A DNA stretch of 64,000 bases from Poecilobothrus nobilitatus. Lineage: Eukaryota; Arthropoda; Insecta; Diptera; Dolichopodidae. The position numbers were made by a program, and so were the translations under genes. The notes under the pieces were generated by a model, which was not told the origin of the DNA, did not search any database, and was given only the letters and a program-made list of their open reading frames with translations. The stretch is taken from NCBI GenBank assembly GCA_947095535.1, contig OX352773.1, positions 206,604,093-206,668,092 of the forward strand, given 5' to 3'. Shown one piece after another: positions 1-10,035 of this stretch (position 1 is its first letter; each line of letters opens with the position of its first letter).

Positions 1-1804
1 AAAAGAAATAGAAATTAATAAAAAAAAAAAAATGTTATATAGAAATAACCAAAGAATGAGCGATAATTTATAATAGTTTTTAAGACACCTAACTAGTTAA
101 GTATTACAATTTACTAGCAAAGTAAAATACAATATAAATCAATAGTAATGGGACACTATGAACATCATCACCATTGGTTTTATTTGTAAATAAAACACTT
201 GTTTTTGTTCAGGTCAAAATAAGTAGCTGATTTTTTCAATAAAATTATCGCCAAATTTTGTAATTTTTAACGAAAAATTAAATCTAACAAAAAAGTAGTT
301 GTACTTATAGCCCCTATAAGATTTAAATTTTGTATCAAGTATTAGATTGTTTGAGTTATCTGAAAAGTGTCCTTTAAGTGCTTAATTACTCATGTCATGT
401 TAAAGGTTTCATATGTTTCATCGAAAATGATAAGTCTGTAGGGAATTTGTACAAAATCAAGAAATGCTTTCTTTAATTTTAAGAGGAGCCCATTTTAATA
501 ATAAAAGCTATTAACACATGTTAAAGTATAACATTTAAGCAGATTGGTGTCTAAAAATTGTAATGAAAATGGAAGCGAATACAAAAATAATGTCAGAGCT
601 AAATAATACTTATTGTGAATGATCTTACTTCGCTATATTTCAACCTTTTAGCTTTGATCGTTTAGAAGATAACAGACAATGGTTAAAATTCCATTGCTTT
701 ATCTGAAACGGTTTAAAACTTTTGTAAAAGACGCATATACGGTGGGACTGAAAGAGTGAAACTTAATAAGCAATTTTCATTCGAATGTTTTTTATTCATT
801 TTAAGTGAATTTACAAAAAAAAAAAATGTATAATTTTAACAAGTTTATCATGTTCATTTTTACTAAATCAGTATCACTGAAGCTATAATATTTCGAACTG
901 AAAAATTTGTTAAAAGTAAATACGAAATTTTAATGTTATATTATTTAAATAACGGTATAAATTTTCTCTTATTTAAAACTTATTCGAATATTTCTATAAG
1001 TCTTATGTAAATATAATCCCATATAATATATATATATACGTACATAAATTTATACATTCTTTGTATTTACAGAACTTTAGCTAATTATTTTAAAATTCAC
1101 TTTATCTTACTTTTTTTAAATGTAAATAATAATATAATATTTTAACATTATTACTATAATTAACAAAAAACCTCTATTAATATCATCATATCAAAGTAAA
1201 TGACATTTACATTGAAATCTTATTCCGGTTAATTTAGCTTGCATTGCATTAAAACAAAAAAAAAAACATTTTTTTTTTTTTTTATTTATTTATTGTTTTA
1301 CTTTTCAAGGTCTGTCATTAAACTGCATAAAAATGTTTTTTCTTCATATTTCTGTTTACTGAATTGAATCTCTTCCACCCTCCATAAGTACCTTATAGTT
1401 TTACCTTTTGCAAACAAAATAAAATGAAAGAAAATAAAATCGTTTCCATTTGCTTTTAGTTTACCAGCAACATAATTATTATTAATGCAAAACACATAAA
1501 AAAAAAAAAAACTGGTAATAATAAAGATAGCCATCACCAATACTATTAAAAAAGTCTATAATTTTTTACTTACACTATTGGCAAAATCTGAAAGGATATA
1601 AAAGAAAGAAATGATTTTTTTATTTTTAATATAATTACATAATTATCCAAAATTTGAGAATCGTTTATGCAGACTAGAATAGGAAAAATTTATAACAGAC
1701 TGAAAATCTCAGACGGAAATGTAAAACGATTGACTGAATTTTAAATTGATATTATTGTTAAGAAGGCCAAAAAATTTAAATCTAATTCTTAAGGTTCAAA
1801 AACT

Positions 1805-2058
1805 GCTGGTGCCTTACCGTGTACTGTGACTTTCATTAAACGGAAATCGCATTCGAAAATTTAAAACTTTGAAAATTGAAAATCGCAGCGTTACGAGTGC
1901 AAAATTAAAGTTGTTATACTATATAATGCTTACACAGTTACACACCAGTATCAAAATTTTAATTTCCTATTCACAACCCTACGATTTTCGATTTTCAAAG
2001 TTTCAAATTTTCAAATGTGATTTTCGTTTAGCGAAAGTAGCACTACGAGGTAAGGTGT
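1805..2058. repeat. Foldback sequence with long imperfect inverted arms
   Basis: The sequence from about 1805 (CTGGTGCCTTACC) reads as an imperfect inverted repeat of the sequence ending near 2058 (GGTAAGG). The best-matched core is about 45 nt per arm, near 1838-1890 and 1979-2030, and both arms contain GAAAATTT and CTTTGAAAAT blocks. The A' copy at 35057-35313 keeps an extra 12 bp that completes the outer end of the right arm. It resembles a small foldback or MITE-type element. No transposase is encoded and no family is recognised. Confidence 0.6.
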
Positions 2059-2124
2059 TCACTACGCATTTGTCTACGCATCATATGCCAAATATTCTAT
2101 CCTGCAATAATAATTTACAAAGAT

Positions 2125-2474
2125 TTATAGGAGAGGAACCCATTTTCCTACATCTGGAGGAACCATCTATTAAATATTTTATATAGATATCAAGTAAATA
2201 TTTCTTTAAATGGGATTTCAGAGTGACCACAAAAAACATATTAGTGATAAAGTATATTAACTAGAAAAGTGATGAAATTTGATTTTTAGTTTATAGGAGA
2301 GGAACCCATTTTCCTGCATCTGGAGGAACCATCTATTAATTATTTTATATAGATATCAAGTGAATATTTCTTTAGATGGGGTTTCAGAGTGACAATAAAA
2401 TACATATATTAGTGATACAACATATTAGTGATAAAATATATTAACTAGAAAAGTGATGCAATTTGATTTTTAGA
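2125..2474. repeat. Tandem duplication of a 166-bp unit (two copies)
   Basis: Unit 1 (2125-2290) and unit 2 (2291-2474) both start TTATAGGAGAGGAACCCATT and end with GATTTTTAG. Unit 2 has several substitutions and an internal insertion of about 17 bp containing an extra ATTAGTGATA. The homologous site in A' (35389-35554) has a single unit. It is noncoding. Confidence 0.88.
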
Positions 2475-3337
2475 TGCTATAGCACGCTTATAAGGTAAAT
2501 ATATAAAATAATATTCTTGTGAACGGAAAAACAAATCCAGACTTCTATTACAGTTCTCTTACAACAATTTATTGTTTTTTACTTTATTAAAAAAAAATTA
2601 TTTTAAAAATAAATAAAAAAAAATTAATTAAGTTAAGCGTGTAAAGTATGTTTTGTTCAACACTGTACATTATAATTTATAAAAATTAATGTCTACTAAA
2701 AAAAAATTCAATAAGTATGACCAGGTAAACATTTTTTTTATCAGTCTACTTTTGCTGTGATTTTTTATTTTTTTTACCTGTTTTTTGTTTTAATTTACCT
2801 GACAATTTTGTTTTATATTTAATTTGGGGACCAAAATGAAGATTATTAAAGAATTATTTTTAATTTTGGGGAAAAAAAAAAAACAAAATTGGAGGAGAAA
2901 AGAATAAAAAAAAATTCCATATTTCTCATAATCGGGATTTAAATACGTTTCATTATCATAAAAAATATCGTGTGACATTGATTTTTTTTTTCAGAAATTC
3001 AAAAATATGTTTTTTTTAATTTTTAATTTTTTTTTTATAAAATGTAGGGATAAAAAAAAAAACAAAAAAAACAACAAACTAAGTAAATGGATTTGATATT
3101 GAAAATAAAGTCAGTTAAAATAAAAATATGAGTTCAATTGAATAGTCTCTGTTAATTATAAGTTTTTATAGTTGATTGCATTATGAAAGCACAAACTAAA
3201 ATAATTGATTATTAATTATAAAAAATAAAGTTGTTATTTAAATTAATTAACAAATTTATTAAATCAATGTTAAGTGGTTTGAAAATATTAAAACAAAAAA
3301 AAAAAAAATTATAATAAATAAGCATGTAACTTAAATG

Positions 3338-3357
3338 TGTATGTATGTATGTATGTA
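3338..3357. repeat. GTAT microsatellite
   Basis: A short run of GTAT tetranucleotides; the homologous run in A' near 36420 has fewer units, as expected for a slipping microsatellite. Confidence 0.8.
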
Positions 3358-3422
3358 AATATGTAATATACTCATTTTTTTTTACATTAAATTGAAAGAA
3401 ATATATAATATTAAGTATAAGT

Positions 3423-3980
3423 ACAGGGTGATTCTCTTAGGATTTTGAATATTTATAATAGGTTGTAGGTAGGTTTGGAGTGTGTTTTAATTGAAAATTC
3501 TCTACATTGTCAATTATTTCAAATATCATAAGAGATACAAAAAAAACGGTTTAGATAAAATTAAAGAGCTGAATTCAAGCAATCTAAAAATGTTAAAATA
3601 ATAAGATTTCTTAGTAAATAGTAAGGTAAGGTTAAAATATTAAGCTGTCATCACATATATAACATGTTTAAGAGAGAAAATTTGAAACAAAAATTTTTAA
3701 AAATTAGTTTCTTTTTTCAACTTTTTTTTTTGTTTAAATGCTCTTCATAACTTTTGAAATAAAAGGTGGCTGAAATACAAAAAAGCATTTTTTGGAAAAC
3801 TCAAGGCAGTTTCTGACAGTGTGGCAGTGTTAACAATTAATTAGATACGCAGTTTTTGAGAAAATTATTATCTAGAAAAATATTGGAAATAAACTCCCAC
3901 TCTTGCAGAACAATTTTTGTTAGTTTTGACCATCCAAACACACCCTATAAATATTTGAGACCATAAGACAATCATCTTGT
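3423..3980. mobile_element. Non-autonomous DNA transposon (MITE-like), copy in A
   Basis: The left end starts ACAGGGTGATTCTCTTAG and the reverse complement of the right end starts ACAAGATGATTGTCTTAT. The similarity runs inward through a shared AATATTTATA block and a GT-rich stretch, giving imperfect terminal inverted repeats of about 50 nt. The element is 558 bp with no coding capacity. I could not define a target-site duplication with certainty, so the superfamily is open. The same element sits at the homologous place in A', so it inserted before the two copies diverged. Confidence 0.68.
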
Positions 3981-4443
3981 ATATATACTTTTAATTAATA
4001 ACTAGTTACTTTCTTGAGCAGTACAACTACTTAATTAATAAGTACTTGACCAATAATTGAATCGTAATTTAATTTGAATAAAAGTACATAAGGTATGTAT
4101 TTTTGTAATTTTATAAATTAAATTTAAAAATAATGAATTAATATTTTAATTATTTAAATATAACCTTTATTTTTTATTATATTTATTAAATGTAAAATTA
4201 TTGTAATTGTTCTTGTAATTACTTGGTATTATTATAAGATTTACATTAATGAATTGTTTTTATTTTTGATTGTAACTTTGTCTTTAATTTTTTGAATGAA
4301 TTTCATTGAATTTACTTTGTTAAGTATATGTATGTTATTAAAGAATGTTTATTTTAATATTAAATCACATTCAAATTATGTTAAGTTAAATTATGGATAT
4401 TTTTTATTTTTTGCACGATAATGTAGATATTCAAAAGATACCA

Positions 4444-5978
4444 TGTGACGGTCTCATACGAAATGTATAAATTTGGTGCTTCTATTAAATGTCGTTCATT
4501 GCTATCAATTAAATTTTCCGTAAAATTCCTATTCTTTTATATATATAACTCTCAAAATTTTATTCTTCACTCAACTATCTCAAAATCGTATAATTTTTGT
4601 CATAAATTTCCATTCAAAGTGCATAAAATCGCATCCAAAATTTTGCCCACGCATGTATTTATCATTCTAATTATATATTTCCAAGATTTAAAAATTGTAT
4701 GACCTTTTGTTTTTACTTTTCAAATCACATGTTAATTTTTTTTGTGTATTATATAATCCTGTATAAATTTTTTTCTCTAATTCGGTGCAAACATGTGCTG
4801 ATAATTTTTACCTTGCTTAATTATTTACCTAATTATTTTTTTTTTGAATTACTTTAAATAAATTTTTTTAATAAATTTTTCATTTTAAAATAAATAAATT
4901 TGTTGTTGTAAATTTTGTAATATGGATCATTCGATTTTTTTTCTCCATATATGGTCATTGTAATTAAGTACTATTCTTTGCGAACATAATTAGGTCTTCC
5001 GTATAAAACAAAAACAAAATCGAATGATCTGATTTTTTTTGGAGAGTTACGTCTTCGGCTATAACGCTATATAAAAAAAAAAAAAGATAAAATTTTTGAA
5101 AATATGAAAAGGTCGTATGGTTAAGGGGACATTCGTGATTGTGAGCTGGAAGTAGAGAGTAGTTCTAAATTTTATAGAAAATTTTAATTGTAAAAACCAA
5201 AAAAAAAAAAAAAAAAAAAAGGGGGAAAAATTATAATACATTTTATGATTTTTAATAGAAGTTATCAAGTGAACATTAACTTTTTTTTTTTCATTGCTTT
5301 TATGATAAATACATTTTTAAACAAAAAAAAAAAAAAAGATAAGAACACATTTTTGTTCAATAATGACATATAAAATATAAGTTAAAATTTATAAAACTAC
5401 GGAGTTGTATTTTGTTAATTTACAAAAAGAAATTAAAAAAAAAAAAAAATCCATGTGAAATTAATAAAAGGGTGAATACAACAAAACAAAAAAGAAAAAA
5501 AAAAAAACCAGAAAAATAGTGGCCAAGTGCATATCAATTTAGAAACTGTTGTTTAATTCTTAATGACCAACAACTATATTAAAACACTAAATATTCAAAA
5601 TTAATAAAAAAAAAAAAAAAATTAATTTGGACAAATTTTATTTAAAATCTAATTTTTTTATCTCAACATTAAATAGTATAAGTTTACGTTAATTATCACA
5701 TTAATGTACGTATTTTTTCTACTCCTATTATAAACAGTTAATCTATATTAAAATTTTGCTTATAATCTTGTGTGCAAATGTATACGTGTGTAAATATATA
5801 TACCTGCTCATAAATAATAGACTTACCATTGAATTTATAAAAAAAAAAAAAAAAAAATTTTAATTAACATAATAAGCCTGCCAAGTACATAATATGCATC
5901 CCTTACAATAATAAGATATGTGGGAAAACAGAAAAGAAATGAGGAAAAAAAAAATGGAAATTGAAGCTGTTATATAAA

Positions 5979-6009
<31 letters not shown>

Positions 6010-7213
6010 CTTTTATACGACTAGTTTATTTTAATTTACTTTTGAATATCCGTAAAATTGTTATTATTGTTGTAATAATAGGAAACATATTATAAAATTA
6101 GCTTCAGCAGCTGCTTTTAGGTGTTATACTCATTTAAATTTAGAATGTAAGTATTTTAAATAGATTCAAAATATACAAAAATAATTTGAAAAAAAGAAGA
6201 ACTAAAGAAGAAAAAAAAAGAAAAAAAATAAATAAAGAAATAATATGTAAGTAATTATTTTTTTTATTAAAGTTTTGATTCAAATTAAACTATATATACC
6301 TAAATAGTTATTAAGAAATGTAAACAATTTCTATTGGAATTTGTAAAATTGATTTTATATAATTTTAATAAATTCAATGAAATAAAAGAAAAAATAATAA
6401 AAGATACAAAACTGAATTATATTGTAAATTGTATTGTATGAATTTTGTATATGTGTATATACAACATGTATGTACAATATAGGAATATATAACTTTAATT
6501 TTAATTTTAGGAGTTCACATCTCCATTCTTCTTAAATATACAAATAAGAAAAAAAAAAAAAAAAAAATGTATATTCATAACTCAGGTATATGGGAAATTA
6601 GTATTATATATATATATCATATCATTAATTATTTGTTTTAATTACATTTTTTATATTTTGCTATTATCATTATAAACACAAAATTTGTAAAATATTCTAT
6701 TCCAATATAAAGTAAGACAAAGAAACAAAAGCTAATTTTATAAGAGAAAAAAAAAAAAACAATAACTTTACCAATTATTATTAAATTTATAAATAAATTC
6801 AATGGATAAGTGAGTATTTTGATTGTTTTCATGGAGGCTTAGTCAATAAAACCATAATTTAACCTGGGTGGAGAAGTTGGTGAGTGTTGGGTTGCCTACA
6901 GCATTCCCTGGACGGGATAGGCAACATGGTTGGGTTGGGCGGAGGAAGGCCTTGGTTATCTGAACCTTCCTCTAGCAAAACATTTTAATTCCCTTATAGC
7001 GTGTCCTGTTCCTTTTTTGTGCAGCTTTTGCAGGTTTTATCATTAGATTCGATCAAGTAGCACGCATACTGGATAATGAACATCTAGAGGTAGTAGCAAG
7101 ACCCCACCCCATTCCGGCGAGCTAAGCCAATAATAAAAGACGTGCTATTGCTACTTCTTCTAGGGGATTCACCGCACAGTTACATGTGTCGGGGAATTTT
7201 TTTTTTCATTACA
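4444..7213 (+). repeat. 5' LTR of element 1 (2770 bp)
   Basis: Starts TGTGACGG and ends CATTACA (TG...CA). The boundaries are fixed by comparing the four LTRs and by the GATT target duplication of element 2. The LTR is very AT-rich with many poly-A tracts. The exception is a GC-richer tail near 6850-7200 that contains AATAATAAAAGACG, a plausible but unproven polyadenylation region. It contains a 14-nt inverted repeat (4925-4938 with 5016-5029). It carries about 90 bp near 4655-4755 that is absent from the element 2 LTRs. Open frames in it are not credible genes. Confidence 0.95.
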
Positions 7214-7215
7214 GT

Positions 7216-7233
7216 TGGCACCCAACGTGGGGC
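7216..7233 (+). other. Primer-binding site, tRNA-Lys type
   Basis: TGGCACCCAACGTGGGGC lies 2 nt after the LTR end. It matches the known tRNA-Lys-1,2 primer-binding site TGGCGCCCAACGTGGGGC at 17 of 18 positions; the G-to-A change at position 5 falls opposite a tRNA C. It would prime minus-strand DNA synthesis. The same sequence occurs in element 2. Confidence 0.88.
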
Positions 7234-8275
7234 ACGACAAGGACAAGAAAGAGCAACAAGCCTACACGGCATAATTTTCATAAGCTCAATGCTTCTACGG
7301 CCAAAGGTTCCCCCACAAAATGCAAACCTTCACGGTATTTATTTCCTATTCCTATCCTTTCCTTTTATTTAGAAATATTGGTTGAGGGATTGTGGACTTT
7401 TCTGGAATTCGAATCTAATATGTTGAAGTAACCATTAGTATTTGACCGAAAAGAATGCAATATTTTCAATGAATATTTAACCAGTTTAATTTTAATAAAT
7501 TTTTATGAAGTTGGATTTTAGTTGATCTTGCCAACCGCTGAATACTAAACATCTGGAATATGAAGACTTCGCTGGAAATTTTCGCGGGTTATCTCATCCG
7601 ATGATTATAGTATTCATGCGCAAATTCTGGCAATTTGAAAGTTAACTTTACTCAGGAATATCAATTAAAATCTCATACTATACCTACATCCTATATCCAT
7701 TTGTCACGCTAACATGGGAGAAATGTTTTGTGCACCTCATTAATTGAATAAACCTACCCAGGTTAAATTATGAATTAGAAATATAAATATATATAATATT
7801 AATAAAATTGAATTAATAAATTGTTGTCCGTTTTAATAACAGAAGCATTTGCCGCAGAAATATCTTATTATTAAACAATTTAAACAAAAAAAAAAAAAAA
7901 AGAAAATTATTATTAAATTAAAATTAAACTTATTTTATTAATTAAACGTATGTTAATCTGCACTTTCAAAGGAATTATTTAGAATTTATTTCAGAAGAAA
8001 ATTTAACATTAAATAGTTTGGTAATTTCGCATATTATAAAAAATTTTATGAAGTTTCAAGCTGGCATAAGTAATAAATTTGTTTTAATTCGAATTTACAC
8101 AGTTTCGTTACCTTTTATATAATTTATTATAAACATACATATTATGCGTATATATATTTGTATATGTATAAGCATTACTAATAGAAACGGGAGAAATAAG
8201 GTTCAGAAGAAAAAAAATAAATAATTATTATTAATAAATTTTATCTATTTCATTAAATTATAATCTATATAAAAA

Positions 8276-8307
<32 letters not shown>

Positions 8308-8538
8308 AAAAAAAAATAATTTTTTTTATGAAATAAATAATATTACCTTGGGAAAAAAAAAAAAAAAAAAAAAAAGAAGATAAAACCGCAACAAAAGAAA
8401 ATTTCGGAACATCGTAAAATCTCTATATTTTAAACATTTGTTTTCGTTAGAAATTGAATTTTCTCTGACTTGAAGTACGTCATTGGTTCGACGATAATTT
8501 TATTTATTGATAAAGTATTCCTTTCTAGTCACCCCAAA
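7234..8538 (+). other. Untranslated leader of element 1
   Basis: About 1.3 kb lies between the primer-binding site and the gag ATG, with no conserved long frame. At 7755-7771 it holds ACCCAGGTTAAATTATG, the exact reverse complement of 6853-6869 in the LTR. A long poly-A/poly-T block (about 8270-8375) differs strongly in length and composition from element 2. A C-run just before gag is one base longer here than in element 2, so the in-frame upstream extension to 8470 is not conserved and not used. Confidence 0.75.
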
Positions 8539-10035
8539 ATGTCAGTCATACACAGTATGGATGGGAGACCAGGGTCCCCTTCAATGGAACCAAATCAGTG
8601 TTTGATCTGCTGTGAATCCTTACTAGATGATCAGGAGTTAATGACTACTAGATGCAGGCATACCTTTCATATGACCTGCATTTATGGATGGCTAAACACC
8701 AGTAGTTCTTGCCCGACATGTTATAAAGCGGTCACCAAAAACAGTCTGTTACTAGTTGAAAAGACTGCAAGTCTACCAGCAGGGGCAGTCCCGGAAAGCG
8801 CAGAGCGAGTACTCTTAACAAAACAACAAAGAAAAAATCTACAGAAGAATACCGATAGAAATTTCTCGTTGCCAATAGGAAATGATCAAGCCCCGAATTA
8901 CCAGGTAGACCACGGTAGTCAATCCAGGGAAATGGAATCTGACATGGAAAATCGAATTACGAAGACGGTCGAGGGCCATATGCAACAGGAGTTTAGTAGA
9001 ATGCAAACCATGATCCAAGAGTTATCGCAACAAATACAAGCGTTAACGGTGCCCCGAAGGGAAGAACCAGAGTGGCCGAGAGAAAGTTTTCCACCCTTAT
9101 CTCACCGACCAGAACAATATAACACGGGAAGGCGTCCTAATACATCCTTTGAAGAAATGCGAGCAAGATCATCCGCGTCGTCCACATCTCTGGCTAACTC
9201 AAGCAAGGTTGCTCAGTTAATAAGCAGTTGGAATCTTAGCTTCAGCGGTGCCCAAAACGGTTTACCGGTGGATAAATTTATTTACATGTTAAATTGTTTG
9301 GTGCAAGACAATTTGGATGGAAACTTTCGACTCCTGGGGGAGCACTGTCATTTGCTGTTTACAGGAAAAGCCAAGGAATGGTTTTGGCGTTATCGCCGTT
9401 CAGTTGCGCTAGTGGAATGGTCGTCGCTTTGTAGGGACCTGAAATCCCATTTTAATGATTACCTGTCTGATTTGGACATAAGAGAATTGATGCGCGATAG
9501 GAAACAACAGTCCAACGAGAATTTTGACGATTTCTACTACTCCATATTATCCCTGAGTGATAGATTGGGTTATCAGATGCAAGAAAGCGAAATGGTGGAA
9601 ATTTTAAGAAGAAACCTGAAACCAGCTTTACGTAAGGAAACGTTCTATTTACAAATCAATTCAGTTGCGCACCTACGGCATTTGATTATGAAAAGAGAAA
9701 CTCTTAATCTAGAGCTCGAACGAACCCCTAGATTTATGGGTAACAATCAAAAGAGACCAGTTCACGAAATCCAACTAGAAGAGACGAAGCAAGATGACGA
9801 TATCTCGAACAGCGGTATTTCGGAAATAAAAAGCACACTCGTGGAAAACAAACCGTTAATATGTTGGAACTGCCAAAGCCAGGGCCACAGATACATGGAT
9901 TGCCTCGCTGAAAGAACCGTGTTTTGTTACGGATGTGGCGCCGCGAATGTTTACAAGCCTCAATGTTTGACGTGTCAGGGAAACTTGCTACGGAGCGGCA
10001 GTCCGAACACTGGACTCCGCTCGAAGAAACAATAA
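8539..10035 (+). CDS. gag: Gag polyprotein with N-terminal RING-H2 finger
   Basis: 498 aa; the ATG was chosen because it is shared by both copies. Residues 21-61 form a RING-H2 finger: C21, C24, C39, H41, H44, C47, C58, C61 with spacing C-x2-C-x14-C-x-H-x2-H-x2-C-x10-C-x2-C. Positions that contact ubiquitin-conjugating enzymes in RING ligases look kept (I23, W51, P59). Residues about 140-175 are Q/E/M-rich and may coil. A retrotransposon gag/capsid domain spans about 220-410, with GKAKEWFWRY near 276-285. C442-x2-C-x4-H-x4-C455 is a classical nucleocapsid zinc knuckle. C463-x2-C-x9-C-x2-C479 is a second Cys-only site. Gag should form the particle and bind element RNA. That the RING acts as an E3 ubiquitin ligase is inferred. 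The slip codons encode residues 481-482, just after the last zinc ligand. Confidence 0.93.
   Translation: MSVIHSMDGRPGSPSMEPNQCLICCESLLDDQELMTTRCRHTFHMTCIYGWLNTSSSCPTCYKAVTKNSLLLVEKTASLPAGAVPESAERVLLTKQQRKNLQKNTDRNFSLPIGNDQAPNYQVDHGSQSREMESDMENRITKTVEGHMQQEFSRMQTMIQELSQQIQALTVPRREEPEWPRESFPPLSHRPEQYNTGRRPNTSFEEMRARSSASSTSLANSSKVAQLISSWNLSFSGAQNGLPVDKFIYMLNCLVQDNLDGNFRLLGEHCHLLFTGKAKEWFWRYRRSVALVEWSSLCRDLKSHFNDYLSDLDIRELMRDRKQQSNENFDDFYYSILSLSDRLGYQMQESEMVEILRRNLKPALRKETFYLQINSVAHLRHLIMKRETLNLELERTPRFMGNNQKRPVHEIQLEETKQDDDISNSGISEIKSTLVENKPLICWNCQSQGHRYMDCLAERTVFCYGCGAANVYKPQCLTCQGNLLRSGSPNTGLRSKKQ
9978..10022 (+). promoter_or_regulatory. Programmed -1 ribosomal frameshift signal, gag to pol
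   Basis: The heptamer G GGA AAC (9978-9984) sits in the correct zero-frame phase (CAG GGA AAC). GGGAAAC is an established X XXY YYZ slippery site used by several retroviruses. After an 8-nt spacer comes a GC-rich hairpin. GAGCGG (9993-9998) pairs with CCGCTC (10017-10022), there is one bulged C, and AGTCC (10000-10004) pairs with GGACT (10012-10016), closing a 7-nt loop. Slipping back one base leads directly into the pol frame at 9984. The signal is identical in element 2. I found no obvious downstream partner for a pseudoknot. Confidence 0.88.

Larger units (their letters stand above)
1..4443. repeat. Duplicated segment, copy A (partner at 33308-37538)
   Basis: This AT-rich noncoding segment aligns end to end with 33308-37538. 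The two copies differ by scattered substitutions and indels, including about 40 bp near 890 that A' lacks and 12 bp near 2058 that A lacks. Homology stops exactly at GATACCA, where element 1 begins in A and unrelated DNA begins in A'. The window starts inside the copy, so its left limit is unseen. I see no gene in it; the short open frames are low-complexity. It contains a foldback sequence, a 166-bp tandem duplication and a terminal-inverted-repeat element, each also present in some form in A'. Confidence 0.93.

Noticed and set aside
5160..5340. CRISPR or regular spaced array
   Set aside because: The repetition is homopolymer slippage only, and the genome is eukaryotic.
7142..7431. Frames spanning the LTR end and primer-binding site (also 23213-23503)
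   Set aside because: They cross the primer-binding site, change frame between the two copies through an indel, and show no domain.
8470..8538. Upstream in-frame extension of gag in element 1
   Set aside because: It starts at TTG and depends on one extra C in a run just before the ATG; element 2 lacks that base and uses the ATG at the homologue of 8539.
10020..10035. Alternative slip site AAGAAAC just before the gag stop
   Set aside because: It does not meet the X XXY YYZ pattern in the gag frame and lacks a correctly spaced structure, unlike GGGAAAC at 9978.
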